NCBI GenBank assembly: GCA_012270875.1
Contig: JAAXHI010000368.1
Span: forward strand, 1,717 to 39,420
Direction: 5' to 3'
DNA from: Candidatus Poribacteria bacterium
GTDB taxonomy: Bacteria > Poribacteria > WGA-4E > WGA-3G
Length of the DNA stretch: 37,704 nt
The translations under genes and the position numbers were made by a program. The notes under the pieces are model-generated. The model did not search any database and was not told the DNA's origin. It saw only the letters and a list, made by a program, of their open reading frames with translations. Below, piece after piece: positions 1 to 8,539 of the stretch; the first letter of the stretch is position 1; each line of letters opens with the position of its first letter.

Positions 1-1
1 A

Positions 2-280
2 TTGGATGCAGGCTTTTGCGCACGTCAAAGCTTTCGCTCTCCTAATGCAGAGCGAGTGCGACAAATCAGATCTACATATCAACTTTTACTTAGAGGAAAA
101 CAACTTTTCCAGTTATTGGTCCGTTTTCTGAGCAAACCCATCCACGGTTTTGAGAAGGCAAGCCTTAACGATTATGCCCTGTACAACTTAGCACTTAGGA
201 TGCCGGAGCAACATCCATTGCTGGATAGATTAATGGAAAAAGTAAGGGGCAAAATTGCAGTACACAGACCTGCTTCCTGA
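2..280 (+). CDS. possible C-terminal part of an unidentified protein truncated by the window edge
   Basis: Open frame from the window edge to a stop at 280; no recognisable motif; ends 41 nt before the next gene on the same strand. Confidence 0.3.
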   Translation: MDAGFCARQSFRSPNAERVRQIRSTYQLLLRGKQLFQLLVRFLSKPIHGFEKASLNDYALYNLALRMPEQHPLLDRLMEKVRGKIAVHRPAS

Positions 281-320
281 AAAGAAATAAAATTCTGATA
301 AAAGGAAATACCGAAAAACA

Positions 321-1148
321 ATGCAAAATCGTAGAAAAGTCCTTATCACCGGAGCCTCTGGCTACATCGCTGGACGGATGCTTTCTGAATTTCGCGAACG
401 CTATGAACTCGTGCTGCTGGACGTGAGAACCACGAATCGGCAGGGAGAAGAGGTCGAAGATATTCAGATCGCGGAACTTACCGACCCTGACCGAGACGCG
501 TACAGACACTATTTTGAAGGCGTTGATGCAGTCGTCCACTGTGCCTTTAAAGGTGGCAGTTTTGAGAACGAACTCGCCAATGTTCAGATGGCATACAATC
601 TCTATCAAACCTGTGTTGAAACCGATGTCCGACGCGTCGTTGTCTGTAGTTCTAACCACGCCGCCGACTATTATGAACGGCTTATTTGGGCGGATAAGTG
701 GGATGTGGTGACACCAGACATGCGTCCGCTCTCCGATAACTTCTACGGATGGGCAAAAGAGGCGTATGTGCATCTCGGTTTTGTGTTTGCGACAGGACAC
801 GTTGATGGTAAGAAGTTACAGAACGTGCAGCTACGTATCGGCGGACCGAGAGAAACGGATATGGCGAATTCCTCAGCAGACGATTTGAAAGCCATGCACC
901 GCGGACTCGGTGCGTATTTGAGTGTCCGGGATCAGGTTCAACTTTTCGTCAAGAGCATTGAAACGGAAAATATAGAGGACGAGAACGGAATCCCGTTCCA
1001 GATTTTCTACGGTATCAGCGACAATACGCACAAGTTCTGGAGCATCGCCAACGCGCGAAAGGTGATCGGTTATGCCCCAGAGGACGACAGTCAACGCCGT
1101 TTTGCTGACCGGTTGGCAGAATTGTTGGAACAGGCGAAAAACCTGTAG
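321..1148 (+). CDS. NAD-dependent epimerase/dehydratase family protein (extended SDR)
   Basis: N-terminal VLITGASGYIAGRM Rossmann motif (GxxGxxG-like), then VVVCSSNHAADYY and YGWAKEAYVHL (YxxxK-like). Confidence 0.85.
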   Translation: MQNRRKVLITGASGYIAGRMLSEFRERYELVLLDVRTTNRQGEEVEDIQIAELTDPDRDAYRHYFEGVDAVVHCAFKGGSFENELANVQMAYNLYQTCVETDVRRVVVCSSNHAADYYERLIWADKWDVVTPDMRPLSDNFYGWAKEAYVHLGFVFATGHVDGKKLQNVQLRIGGPRETDMANSSADDLKAMHRGLGAYLSVRDQVQLFVKSIETENIEDENGIPFQIFYGISDNTHKFWSIANARKVIGYAPEDDSQRRFADRLAELLEQAKNL

Positions 1149-1172
1149 TCCCTTCCTTTAAGGATCCTCCAC

Positions 1173-2195
1173 GTGCCGAACTTTACAGCAGAAGAACTCA
1201 CCACTATTTGCCTTAATGTCTTCCAAAAATTAAGCATCCCAGCAGCCGAAGCCGAAATCGTAACCCGTTCCATGGTGGATGCCAACCGCGTTGGGCACGA
1301 CTCACACGGTGTTATCCATCTCGAAAAATATATCCGCGAATTGGACGCAGGGTTAATCCAGCCTGGGGCATCAATAGAGACACTACACGAATCCGCGTCA
1401 ATTGCGGTATTAGACGGGAATTGGGGTTTCGGTCCCGTGATTGCAACGCGCGCCGTTGAGTTGGCAATTGAGAAAGCAAAACAGACAGACATCAGCTCTG
1501 TTGCCGTATCGCGGAGTAATGAGACGGGTAGATTGGGCGGGTATGCATGCCTCGCAGCGGATGCAGAGATGATAGCACTAATGATGGCAAACGATCACGG
1601 CGGTGGAACGTGTGTTGCACCACACGGCGGGGTTGAAGGCAGACTCTCTACCAATCCGATCGCTTGTGCTGTGCCAATTGAAGGGCAAGATCCGATTGTG
1701 TTGGATATGTCTACAAGTGTTGTTGCATCAGGAAAAATTCGGGTCAAACAGCATCAAGACGAGCCTGTGCCACACGGATGGCTCATTGACACGGCAGGCG
1801 AGTCAACCACAAATGCAAACGATTTTTATAGTGTGCCACCCGCTGCCATACTGCCGTTTGGTGGGGTTGCTGCGCATAAAGGGTTCGGACTGAGCGTGAT
1901 TGTGGACATCCTATCGGGCGCGCTTACTGGGGCAGGATGTAGTCAGAGTGAAGATGCCCGCGTCGGCAACGGGTTGTTCGTGCTTGCAATCAACGTTGCC
2001 AGTTTTAGAGAGTTTCCGGGGTTCAGTGTAGAGATAGAGCGTTTTATCAAGTATCTCAAATCGGCGAAACGCGCTGCTGGCGTTGAGGCAATTCGGATGC
2101 CAGGGGAACGCGGTTGGGTCGAACAGCGCAAACGAGAACAAGAAGGCATTCCGATAGATGCGGAGACGTGGCAGCAAATTCAAGCATTATTGTAA
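1173..2195 (+). CDS. Ldh family oxidoreductase (malate/L-lactate dehydrogenase type)
   Basis: GTG start; ANRVGHDSHGVIHLEKYI, NPIACAVP, LDMSTSVVASGKIR and HKGFGLSVIVDILSGALTGAG are typical of this family. Confidence 0.88.
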   Translation: MPNFTAEELTTICLNVFQKLSIPAAEAEIVTRSMVDANRVGHDSHGVIHLEKYIRELDAGLIQPGASIETLHESASIAVLDGNWGFGPVIATRAVELAIEKAKQTDISSVAVSRSNETGRLGGYACLAADAEMIALMMANDHGGGTCVAPHGGVEGRLSTNPIACAVPIEGQDPIVLDMSTSVVASGKIRVKQHQDEPVPHGWLIDTAGESTTNANDFYSVPPAAILPFGGVAAHKGFGLSVIVDILSGALTGAGCSQSEDARVGNGLFVLAINVASFREFPGFSVEIERFIKYLKSAKRAAGVEAIRMPGERGWVEQRKREQEGIPIDAETWQQIQALL

Positions 2196-2207
2196 GGGCG
2201 TTTTCTG

Positions 2208-3302
2208 CTATGTTACTGTCAATGATTTGCCGGTCTCTGGGTGGAATAGGTGTGCCTTCTCCATATCGAAATTGACTGTCAGTGGCGTATTGTGCTGCGG
2301 TATATCAACAAGATCAGACTGAGCAACGAAATTGTTTTCGCCTGTCCGCAGATACAAGAGTGCATGGTTTCCAAGCGGCTCCACCAGTTCCACCTGTGTG
2401 CCAACGCTGTTCTTCGCACTTTCGCCGATATGAATATCCTCTGGTCGGATGCCGAGCGTTACCGCGTCCCCGGAAAGTGTGTTTAGTGCCGACTGGAGAC
2501 GGTTATTCAGTTCCACCTTAAAACTTTCAAATTGGAGTCCTGACGCGCCACCATTATTCACGATGTGTGTCTCTATAAAGTTCATCGGTGGTGTGCCAAT
2601 GAAACCACCGACGAATTGATTTGCGGGTTTGTGGTAAAGCGTCCCGGGATCCGCGATCTGCTGGATTTTCCCCTCATTGAGGACAACTATCTGATCTCCC
2701 ATCGTCATCGCTTCAACTTGGTCGTGCGTGACATAAACAATGGTGGCGTTAAGTCGGTCATGTAGGCGACTAATTTCCATCCGCATTTGCACACGGAGTT
2801 TCGCATCAAGATTGCTCAACGGTTCATCGAACAGGAAGACCTTCGGGTGCCTAACGATTGCCCTACCGACCGCGACGCGTTGACGTTCACCGCCAGAGAG
2901 GTGCTTCGGTTTGCGGTTCAATAGGTGTGAGATGCTCAAAATCTCCGCCGCCTCTTTGACGCGTTGTTCGATCTCCGCTTTCGGATATTTTCGGAGTTTC
3001 AACCCGAACGCCATATTCTTATACACCGTCATGTGTGGATAGAGCGCATAGTTTTGGAAGACCATGGCGATGTCCCTATCCTTCGGTGGGATGTCGTTGA
3101 TGCGTTCGTCGTCGATGTAGATGTCGCCTTCTGTTATCTCTTCCAATCCGGCAATCATCCGCAGAATTGTCGATTTACCGCATCCTGACGGACCGACAAG
3201 CACCGTAAACGACTCATCTGGAATCTGAAAATCTGCTTGTTCGACTGCGAGGACATCACCATCGTAAATCTTGGTGACATCTTTCAAGTTAACCTGTGCC
3301 AT
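2208..3302 (-). CDS. ABC transporter ATP-binding protein (UgpC/MalK/MsmK type)
   Basis: GPSGCGKSTILRMIAGLEE Walker A, LSGGERQRVAVGRAIVRHPKVFLFDEPLSNLDAKLR signature and Walker B, C-terminal TOBE-like region. Start trimmed to MAQVNLKDV; the ORF-track extension runs through a palindromic repeat. Confidence 0.93.
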   Translation of the reverse strand: MAQVNLKDVTKIYDGDVLAVEQADFQIPDESFTVLVGPSGCGKSTILRMIAGLEEITEGDIYIDDERINDIPPKDRDIAMVFQNYALYPHMTVYKNMAFGLKLRKYPKAEIEQRVKEAAEILSISHLLNRKPKHLSGGERQRVAVGRAIVRHPKVFLFDEPLSNLDAKLRVQMRMEISRLHDRLNATIVYVTHDQVEAMTMGDQIVVLNEGKIQQIADPGTLYHKPANQFVGGFIGTPPMNFIETHIVNNGGASGLQFESFKVELNNRLQSALNTLSGDAVTLGIRPEDIHIGESAKNSVGTQVELVEPLGNHALLYLRTGENNFVAQSDLVDIPQHNTPLTVNFDMEKAHLFHPETGKSLTVT

Positions 3303-3329
3303 AATTTTGTAGGGTTTACGCACCTCCTT

Positions 3330-3357
3330 GGTAGGCGCGGTTTTAAACCGCGCCCAC
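3330..3357. repeat. dispersed palindromic repeat copy 1 (GGTAGGCGCGGTTTTAAACCGCGCCCAC)
   Basis: Perfect inverted repeat GGCGCGGTTT-T-AAACCGCGCC at 3334-3354; similar copies at 12773, 20210 and 27917. Confidence 0.75.
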
Positions 3358-3383
3358 AAAGTCCGAAGCAAGCAGCCTTTCGT

Positions 3384-5693
3384 TTATTCTCCCGGATGAA
3401 ACAGTGCTTCGTCAACTTCAGCGTTCAACGCGATGTCGGTAATCAAAATCTGCCGATATTCTCCGCCCTTTGTCGCACGATGATGCGCGATTTTAATACC
3501 GTCCACATCTCGATAGTCATCAAAGAACGCTACCACGTTTTCTACGCCGCCCCCTATCGCAATGTCATAACTAAACTGGACTATATAGTGTGTCACATCG
3601 CTAATAAAGACCTTTAAAGACTTCCCAGAAGGCTGTGTAACAAGGAGAACAGACGTAGGAATATCGTTTACCTTCTCTGCCCCTACGTATTGAACGGGAA
3701 CATCGCCTTTTGAGAGCATTGGTAAAAGCCAGATCGGTTCTCGGAAAAGACTGTCTTTAAAGAAAGTAATATAAGACGCGGCTGCCTCAGGTGGAAGTGG
3801 TTTGACCTCTCTACCTGCTAACTGAAAAAAAGAATTACCATCAAAGACTAAACCGCCCTTGTGGCTGTCTGCCTGCCAATCGCTACGGAATTTATCAGCG
3901 TAAAAGTACGTTTTAGTCCGTCCCTCATCCTGCACATCTCCATCAGGGAAGTGTTCAAAACTGTGGGATTCGGTCACAATATTTTTCACCGCTTGTAGTT
4001 TCTCAAGTCCGCCGTGCGCAGCGACAGCTGCATCAATAATTTCCTGCACATTAGGAACTGTATTTTGCGCACCTTCAGAGGCATCCGGTGGCGTCGTTAC
4101 CGGTGTATCAGGGGCATTGGCAGGTTCTGCGAGATTCTCCTTCACCAATTCGGCAACAGCCGTTTCAACATCAAAACCGCCGAGACTCGCCTTTCGGATA
4201 ATACCTTCACCGTCAATCAGGAAAGCTGACGGAATTCCCCAGACCCCATATAGCGTCCTTATCTCTCGGCTTTCATCCCAGTAGTGAATCCACGCAAGTT
4301 TCTCTGACTTAATATACGTTTCAAGCGGTTCCTTTGACCTGTCAAGGCTTATACCGATAATCTGAAACTGCTGATCTTTGTACTTTTCATAAGTCTTCTT
4401 AATTTTAGGCATCTCGGCGATGCAGGGTCCACACCAGGTTGCCCAAAAATCGAGCAGCACGACCTGCCCGCGATATTTTTCTAAGGAGAGTGTTTCACCT
4501 TTCAAATCCGTTACCTGAAAATCCGGTGCCGGTTTACCGATCCACTCACTCGGATTTATTCTCTGCGGTTTCTGTACCTCTTCTTTTTCAGGCGTTGTCC
4601 CCGGTTTAAGAAGCTTTGTCGCAGGTATTGACTGTGCCCGCGAACCGTCCGCAAGTGTCTTCGTGGAAGTATCGTTAGGTTTCGTAAGATTTTCCGTGAC
4701 CAATTCAGCGACGGCGGTTTCAAGACTATAACCGTGAAGATCTGTTTTACGGATAACGCCTTCACCGTCAATCAGAAAGGTTGACGGAATTCCTTGAACA
4801 TTGTAAAGATTAGCAATTTTGCTGGTGTTATCCCAATAGTGAATCCATGCAAGCTCTTCTTTCTCAATGTATGCTTCAAGAGGTTCTTTTGATCTGTCAA
4901 GGCTGATACCGATGATCTGGAATTTCTGATCCTTGTATTTTTCATAAGTCTTTTTGATGTTCGGTATCTCTGCGACACACGGCGGACACCACGTCGCCCA
5001 GAAGTCGAGCAGGACAACCTGTCCACGATATTTTTCTAAGGAAAGTGCTTCGCCTCTTAGATCTGTCACCTGAAAATCTAATGCGGGTTTGCCAATCCAC
5101 TCGCTCGGCTGCACCACCGGCATTGAACCCGCCCCGGGTGGTTTTGGCAATCCACCTTTTCTCTCCGCTTTATCTTGTTCAAGCAGCTGCTTCGCAAATT
5201 TTGCTTGCGATCGCGCGCCGTACTTTGGATGATGTACCAATCTCTGGTAAGCGACATCCGCTTCATCGTGCTTGCCGAGTTTGTCATACGCCAATCCTAA
5301 TTCTAACAAACAACGCTCGACGTATCGTGCTTCTGGAAGGTCATTGACGACTTTTTCAAAGGCTTTGATGCCTTCCTCAACATGCTTTAACTTCACTAAA
5401 GCATCACCGAGAAGATAGTAGACCTCATCGATCCGTCTATATTCAGGATGCGCCGCAACAAAGTCTCTGGATTTCTCCACTAACTTCTCTAAATCTTCAG
5501 ACTTAGGCTGCTGTCTAAGGCTTTTATAGATTGCCTTAATTTCCTTATATTTGTCAGCAGGCTTCACCGAATAGGCACCAGCGAAGTTGGCGCAAAAACC
5601 AATTAGAACGAGGCTCGTAAGCATACCAATGAGGATACTATGGAAGATTCTGTTTCCTTTTTGCTGTGAATTTATTTCATTTCGGGGACGCAT
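3384..5693 (-). CDS. secreted/membrane-anchored TPR + two tandem thioredoxin (TlpA/AhpC-TSA-like) domains + C-terminal outer-membrane-lipoprotein-sorting-like domain
   Basis: N-terminal hydrophobic segment; TPR-like ADVAYQRLV region; two near-identical PSEWIGKPA.DFQVTDL..E.LSLEKYRGQVVLLDFWATWC domains (WCPPC and WCGPC); start trimmed to MRPRNEINS. Confidence 0.85.
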   Translation of the reverse strand: MRPRNEINSQQKGNRIFHSILIGMLTSLVLIGFCANFAGAYSVKPADKYKEIKAIYKSLRQQPKSEDLEKLVEKSRDFVAAHPEYRRIDEVYYLLGDALVKLKHVEEGIKAFEKVVNDLPEARYVERCLLELGLAYDKLGKHDEADVAYQRLVHHPKYGARSQAKFAKQLLEQDKAERKGGLPKPPGAGSMPVVQPSEWIGKPALDFQVTDLRGEALSLEKYRGQVVLLDFWATWCPPCVAEIPNIKKTYEKYKDQKFQIIGISLDRSKEPLEAYIEKEELAWIHYWDNTSKIANLYNVQGIPSTFLIDGEGVIRKTDLHGYSLETAVAELVTENLTKPNDTSTKTLADGSRAQSIPATKLLKPGTTPEKEEVQKPQRINPSEWIGKPAPDFQVTDLKGETLSLEKYRGQVVLLDFWATWCGPCIAEMPKIKKTYEKYKDQQFQIIGISLDRSKEPLETYIKSEKLAWIHYWDESREIRTLYGVWGIPSAFLIDGEGIIRKASLGGFDVETAVAELVKENLAEPANAPDTPVTTPPDASEGAQNTVPNVQEIIDAAVAAHGGLEKLQAVKNIVTESHSFEHFPDGDVQDEGRTKTYFYADKFRSDWQADSHKGGLVFDGNSFFQLAGREVKPLPPEAAASYITFFKDSLFREPIWLLPMLSKGDVPVQYVGAEKVNDIPTSVLLVTQPSGKSLKVFISDVTHYIVQFSYDIAIGGGVENVVAFFDDYRDVDGIKIAHHRATKGGEYRQILITDIALNAEVDEALFHPGE

Positions 5694-5724
5694 TTCAATC
5701 TCCTTCGGGTCAATTGGTGCGTAC

Positions 5725-6315
5725 CTAAAGGGCGTTCCGATAGGAATACGCAAGTAACAACTTAATTTCTTCCACCTGTACCTGTTGCAAGAAACGGGTC
5801 ACATCAGCCTCGGATCCGTTTTCAGTCGCCTGACACCAATCAATAAACTGGTACGCATCCCATTGCTCTTCTGCCTCAATAGTTTGTGCAATGCGTGCCA
5901 ACGCATCTGATGGATTCGCTACCTCTTTCAGTACGGCGAGTGCGCGTTCGCGGAGTGCAGGAAAAATCGGGTGCGTCCCGACCCTACCGAACCAATATTT
6001 TGAGTTGCTATAGTCCGGCTCACGGCGGTGCATAATGCCGTGCCAGTAGCTGCCCGTCTGATTTTCAAGTTCCTGCGAGATTGTATGTGATTCATCCAAT
6101 GCGTCATTCCACAAAAGCAAACCGCTCTTGATGGCTTCACCAAACGTGGTGTTTCTCACAGATTCCCCGTGAAAAAGATCGTCAAGGGATGAAGATGCAA
6201 GTGCGTCTGTCAGTTCAGTACTCCACGCTTTTTGGGGAACGAGCGTTGGAAGCGGATTGCCTGCCTCTAATTTTTCGATAACTTCGGCGATTGCCGGTGT
6301 GTATGTTACATCCAT
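5725..6315 (-). CDS. conserved hypothetical protein (196 aa)
   Basis: Full-length ORF in a codirectional pair, ending 31 nt before the next start; no motif recognised. Confidence 0.7.
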   Translation of the reverse strand: MDVTYTPAIAEVIEKLEAGNPLPTLVPQKAWSTELTDALASSSLDDLFHGESVRNTTFGEAIKSGLLLWNDALDESHTISQELENQTGSYWHGIMHRREPDYSNSKYWFGRVGTHPIFPALRERALAVLKEVANPSDALARIAQTIEAEEQWDAYQFIDWCQATENGSEADVTRFLQQVQVEEIKLLLAYSYRNAL

Positions 6316-6419
6316 GAAAATGCTCCTTAGTATGCAAATCGGTCAGTTGAAATTTAGTTTAGCATCTTTTGCTGAATATATCAAGTGTTTTCGGATTTTC
6401 GGATAGGCAGCAATAAGTT

Positions 6420-6448
6420 TTGTTATTGCTGCTGAAATGTGTTACAAT
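6420..6448 (+). promoter_or_regulatory. sigma70-like promoter: TTGTTA-17 bp-TACAAT
   Basis: -35 at 6420-6425, 17-bp spacer, -10 at 6443-6448, directly upstream of the ORF at 6469. Confidence 0.45.
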
Positions 6449-6468
6449 TGTGAGAAAGACTTGCAAGT

Positions 6469-6846
6469 TTGGAGAAAGTTTCAGTTAAAATGGGAACTGC
6501 GTTTAAAAAAGCACTCATCGTTTTCATTGGGTTTATTGTAATTTTGGGAGGCGTTTTAATCGGTGTCATCCATAACTACTCTCAATACGAATCAATCCCA
6601 GAAACGATGCAAATGGTAGATTTTCCCGGAATGCTGTTAGCCGTTTTAGGTACGTGCATCCTGAGTTTAGTTAGTGTTGTGTTAACTTTCTGGTTAGCCC
6701 GCGCTTGGACAAACGAACAACCTGAGCTCGGTGAACGGATTATTCGCCTCGCGCTCATAGTCAGCATCAGCTTGATTGTTGTTTTCGGTGGTTTGGCAAG
6801 TGGCTTGATTATTTTACGCACGTTATGGACAATCGGCTTTTTTTAA
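6469..6846 (+). CDS. small integral membrane protein (~125 aa), several predicted TM helices
   Basis: Hydrophobic runs ALIVFIGFIVILGGVLIGVI, MLLAVLGTCILSLVSVVLTFWLA and LALIVSISLIVVFGGLASGLIIL; TTG start, or ATG at 6490. Confidence 0.6.
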   Translation: MEKVSVKMGTAFKKALIVFIGFIVILGGVLIGVIHNYSQYESIPETMQMVDFPGMLLAVLGTCILSLVSVVLTFWLARAWTNEQPELGERIIRLALIVSISLIVVFGGLASGLIILRTLWTIGFF

Positions 6847-6847
6847 C

Positions 6848-6876
6848 TTGCATTTGTGTTACCTATATGGTATAAT
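6848..6876 (+). promoter_or_regulatory. strong sigma70-like promoter for the infC operon: TTGCAT-17 bp-TATAAT
   Basis: -35 TTGCAT 6848-6853, 17-bp spacer, -10 TATAAT 6871-6876. Confidence 0.65.
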
Positions 6877-6892
6877 TAGTTAATCGTGATTT

Positions 6893-6983
6893 GGACATAG
6901 GGTCGTAGCCACAGATTCACTGATATTCGGTTTCGTTGTATCTACGCCTGATGTCCGAGTTGATACAAGACGTTTTGTAGATA
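6893..6983 (+). promoter_or_regulatory. structured infC 5' leader with pseudoknot-compatible pairings
   Basis: GGACATAGG (6893-6901) can pair with CCTGATGTCC (6947-6956); TATCTAC (6939-6945) can pair with GTAGATA (6977-6983). Confidence 0.4.
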
Positions 6984-7037
6984 GAGTTCTCTCACATACC
7001 GTAGCGCAACGGATAAGTTTGTCGCTTTCGTTTTAAC

Positions 7038-7087
7038 ACAGGCTTGCAAGCGGTGCTCTACGATTTATACAGGCTTGTAAGCGGCGC
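7038..7087 (+). repeat. two direct copies of ACAGGCTTG(C/T)AAGCGG(T/C)GC, 31 bp apart
   Basis: 7038-7056 and 7069-7087; the first copy contains the perfect palindrome GCTTGCAAGC. Confidence 0.6.
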
Positions 7088-7118
7088 ATTGCAGCGCCTT
7101 TACTTGGGGGTGTGAAAA

Positions 7119-7664
7119 ATACACTACAGAGGCAAACGTACGCAAAGAACGCAGGAAAGGCAAAGTCGTTCAAATCATCAGATTCGAGCTAAAGAGATTT
7201 TACTAATAGATCACGAGAACAAACAGGTGGGAGTTATGTCCCCCCGTGAGGCGATGCAGCGTGCTGAAGAAGTCGGATTGGATTTGGTAGAAGTTTCACC
7301 GAATGCCAAACCTCCCGTTTGTAAGATTATGGACTACGGGAAGTATCAGTATGAGAAAAACAAGCGCGCACGTGAGGCTCGAAAGAAACAGACGAAGGTA
7401 GTCCTTAAAGGGATGCAGTTCCGACCGGATACTGCCGAACACGACTACCAATTCAAGAAACGACATGTTGAAGATTTCCTCAAAAACGGGTGGAAGGTCC
7501 GAGCGACTGTTCGGTTTAGAGGTCGTGAGATGCTACACACTGACCTCGGTAGCAATCTGCTTTCACGGCTCAAAAATGAGCTTGAAGAGATCGCTGAGGT
7601 CGAACAGCCACCACGTATGGAAACGCGCATCATGTCAATGATCCTTGCTCCGAAATCTTCATAG
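7119..7664 (+). CDS. infC: translation initiation factor IF-3, probable AUA start
   Basis: The frame upstream of the ORF-track GTG (7227) is open back to a stop at 7113-7115 and reads ..IHYRGKRTQRTQERQSRSNHQIRAKEILLIDHENKQVGVMSPREAM.., the IF-3 N-domain. No ATG/GTG/TTG in that stretch; ATA at 7119 has GGGGGTG upstream. Confidence 0.85.
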   Translation: MHYRGKRTQRTQERQSRSNHQIRAKEILLIDHENKQVGVMSPREAMQRAEEVGLDLVEVSPNAKPPVCKIMDYGKYQYEKNKRAREARKKQTKVVLKGMQFRPDTAEHDYQFKKRHVEDFLKNGWKVRATVRFRGREMLHTDLGSNLLSRLKNELEEIAEVEQPPRMETRIMSMILAPKSS

Positions 7665-7790
7665 TGTTCTGGTCGTGGCACCCGCGCGTAGAGAACAGCG
7701 TTCGTTAAATAGCGCGCATTAGTTGTTTTGCGAGATGCTCGTTTTACCGCAAATCGTAGGTGGGCGAAGGCTATATTTTTTTTAAGTTTC

Positions 7791-7819
7791 CTGTCTGAGG
7801 GTGCTGTACCCTCGGGCAG
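7791..7819 (+). promoter_or_regulatory. 12-bp hairpin immediately upstream of the rpmI ribosome-binding site
   Basis: CTGTCTGAGGGT-gctgt-ACCCTCGGGCAG (two GU pairs), followed by AAAAAGGAAG and the rpmI ATG. Confidence 0.5.
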
Positions 7820-7834
7820 AAAAAGGAAGTTCTG

Positions 7835-8029
7835 ATGCCGAAAATTAAAACACATAAAGGTGCGGCAAAACGTTTCAAATTTACGGCGAAAGGTAAAATT
7901 CGTCGCAAGCGTGCTTATGCTGGACACCTTTTTATCTCAAAATCGTCAAAGCAGAAACGTAGATTGCGACAGGCGACCCTTGTTGACCCGAGCAATGAAA
8001 AACGTTTGAAACGTCTGATTCATCAATAG
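7835..8029 (+). CDS. rpmI: 50S ribosomal protein L35
   Basis: MPKIKTHKGAAKRFKFTAKGKIRRKRAYAGHLF..KSSKQKRRLRQ; position between infC and rplT. Confidence 0.96.
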   Translation: MPKIKTHKGAAKRFKFTAKGKIRRKRAYAGHLFISKSSKQKRRLRQATLVDPSNEKRLKRLIHQ

Positions 8030-8125
8030 AAGTGAATGCCCCAAACGCGCGAAGAATAATGCAACCGTGGGCGAAATAGTGGAAGCGATCTCGGATGACT
8101 CCGCGGGTCGTGACAGGAGTTCTAA

Positions 8126-8473
8126 ATGGCACGAGTAAAAACTGGGAGTGTTCGGCGCAAACGGCGGAGCCGGATGCTCAAGCATTCTAAAGGTTATCGT
8201 GGTGGACGGAATAACCTCAAACGCACCGCTACTGAAGCGGTAGAGAAGGGCTGGAATCACGCCTACGCACACCGTCGCGCACGTAAACGCGATTTTAGAC
8301 GACTTTGGATCGCAAGAATCAATGCCGCAGCGAGATTACACGGACTCACCTACAGCCGATTCATACATGGACTTAAAGTCGCTGGTATTGAACTGGACCG
8401 AAAGGTTCTCGCTGACATCGCCGTGAATGACGAGGCGGGTTTTGGGCAGCTGGTCGCCCTCGCAAAGGGATAG
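8126..8473 (+). CDS. rplT: 50S ribosomal protein L20
   Basis: [69 protein letters not shown]. Confidence 0.97.
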   Translation: MARVKTGSVRRKRRSRMLKHSKGYRGGRNNLKRTATEAVEKGWNHAYAHRRARKRDFRRLWIARINAAARLHGLTYSRFIHGLKVAGIELDRKVLADIAVNDEAGFGQLVALAKG

Positions 8474-8539
8474 ATTCGCGGATTCATTAGGAAATATTTG
8501 GACCTTAAAGCATTAGGACATTGAAAGGCTATGAAGGGA

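Noticed and set aside
195-800. Long antisense ORF (201 aa, minus strand)
   Set aside because: Overlaps the clear epimerase gene, no recognisable motif, low-complexity hydrophobic composition typical of antisense frames; other antisense ORFs in the track were rejected likewise
2208-3302. Complete sugar ABC transporter operon
   Set aside because: Only the ATPase is present; no permease or solute-binding protein in the window
3303-3371. N-terminal extension of the ABC ATPase (MLRTLWARFKTAPTKEVRKPYKI)
   Set aside because: Encoded by a dispersed palindromic repeat; the normal family start is MAQVNLKDVTK
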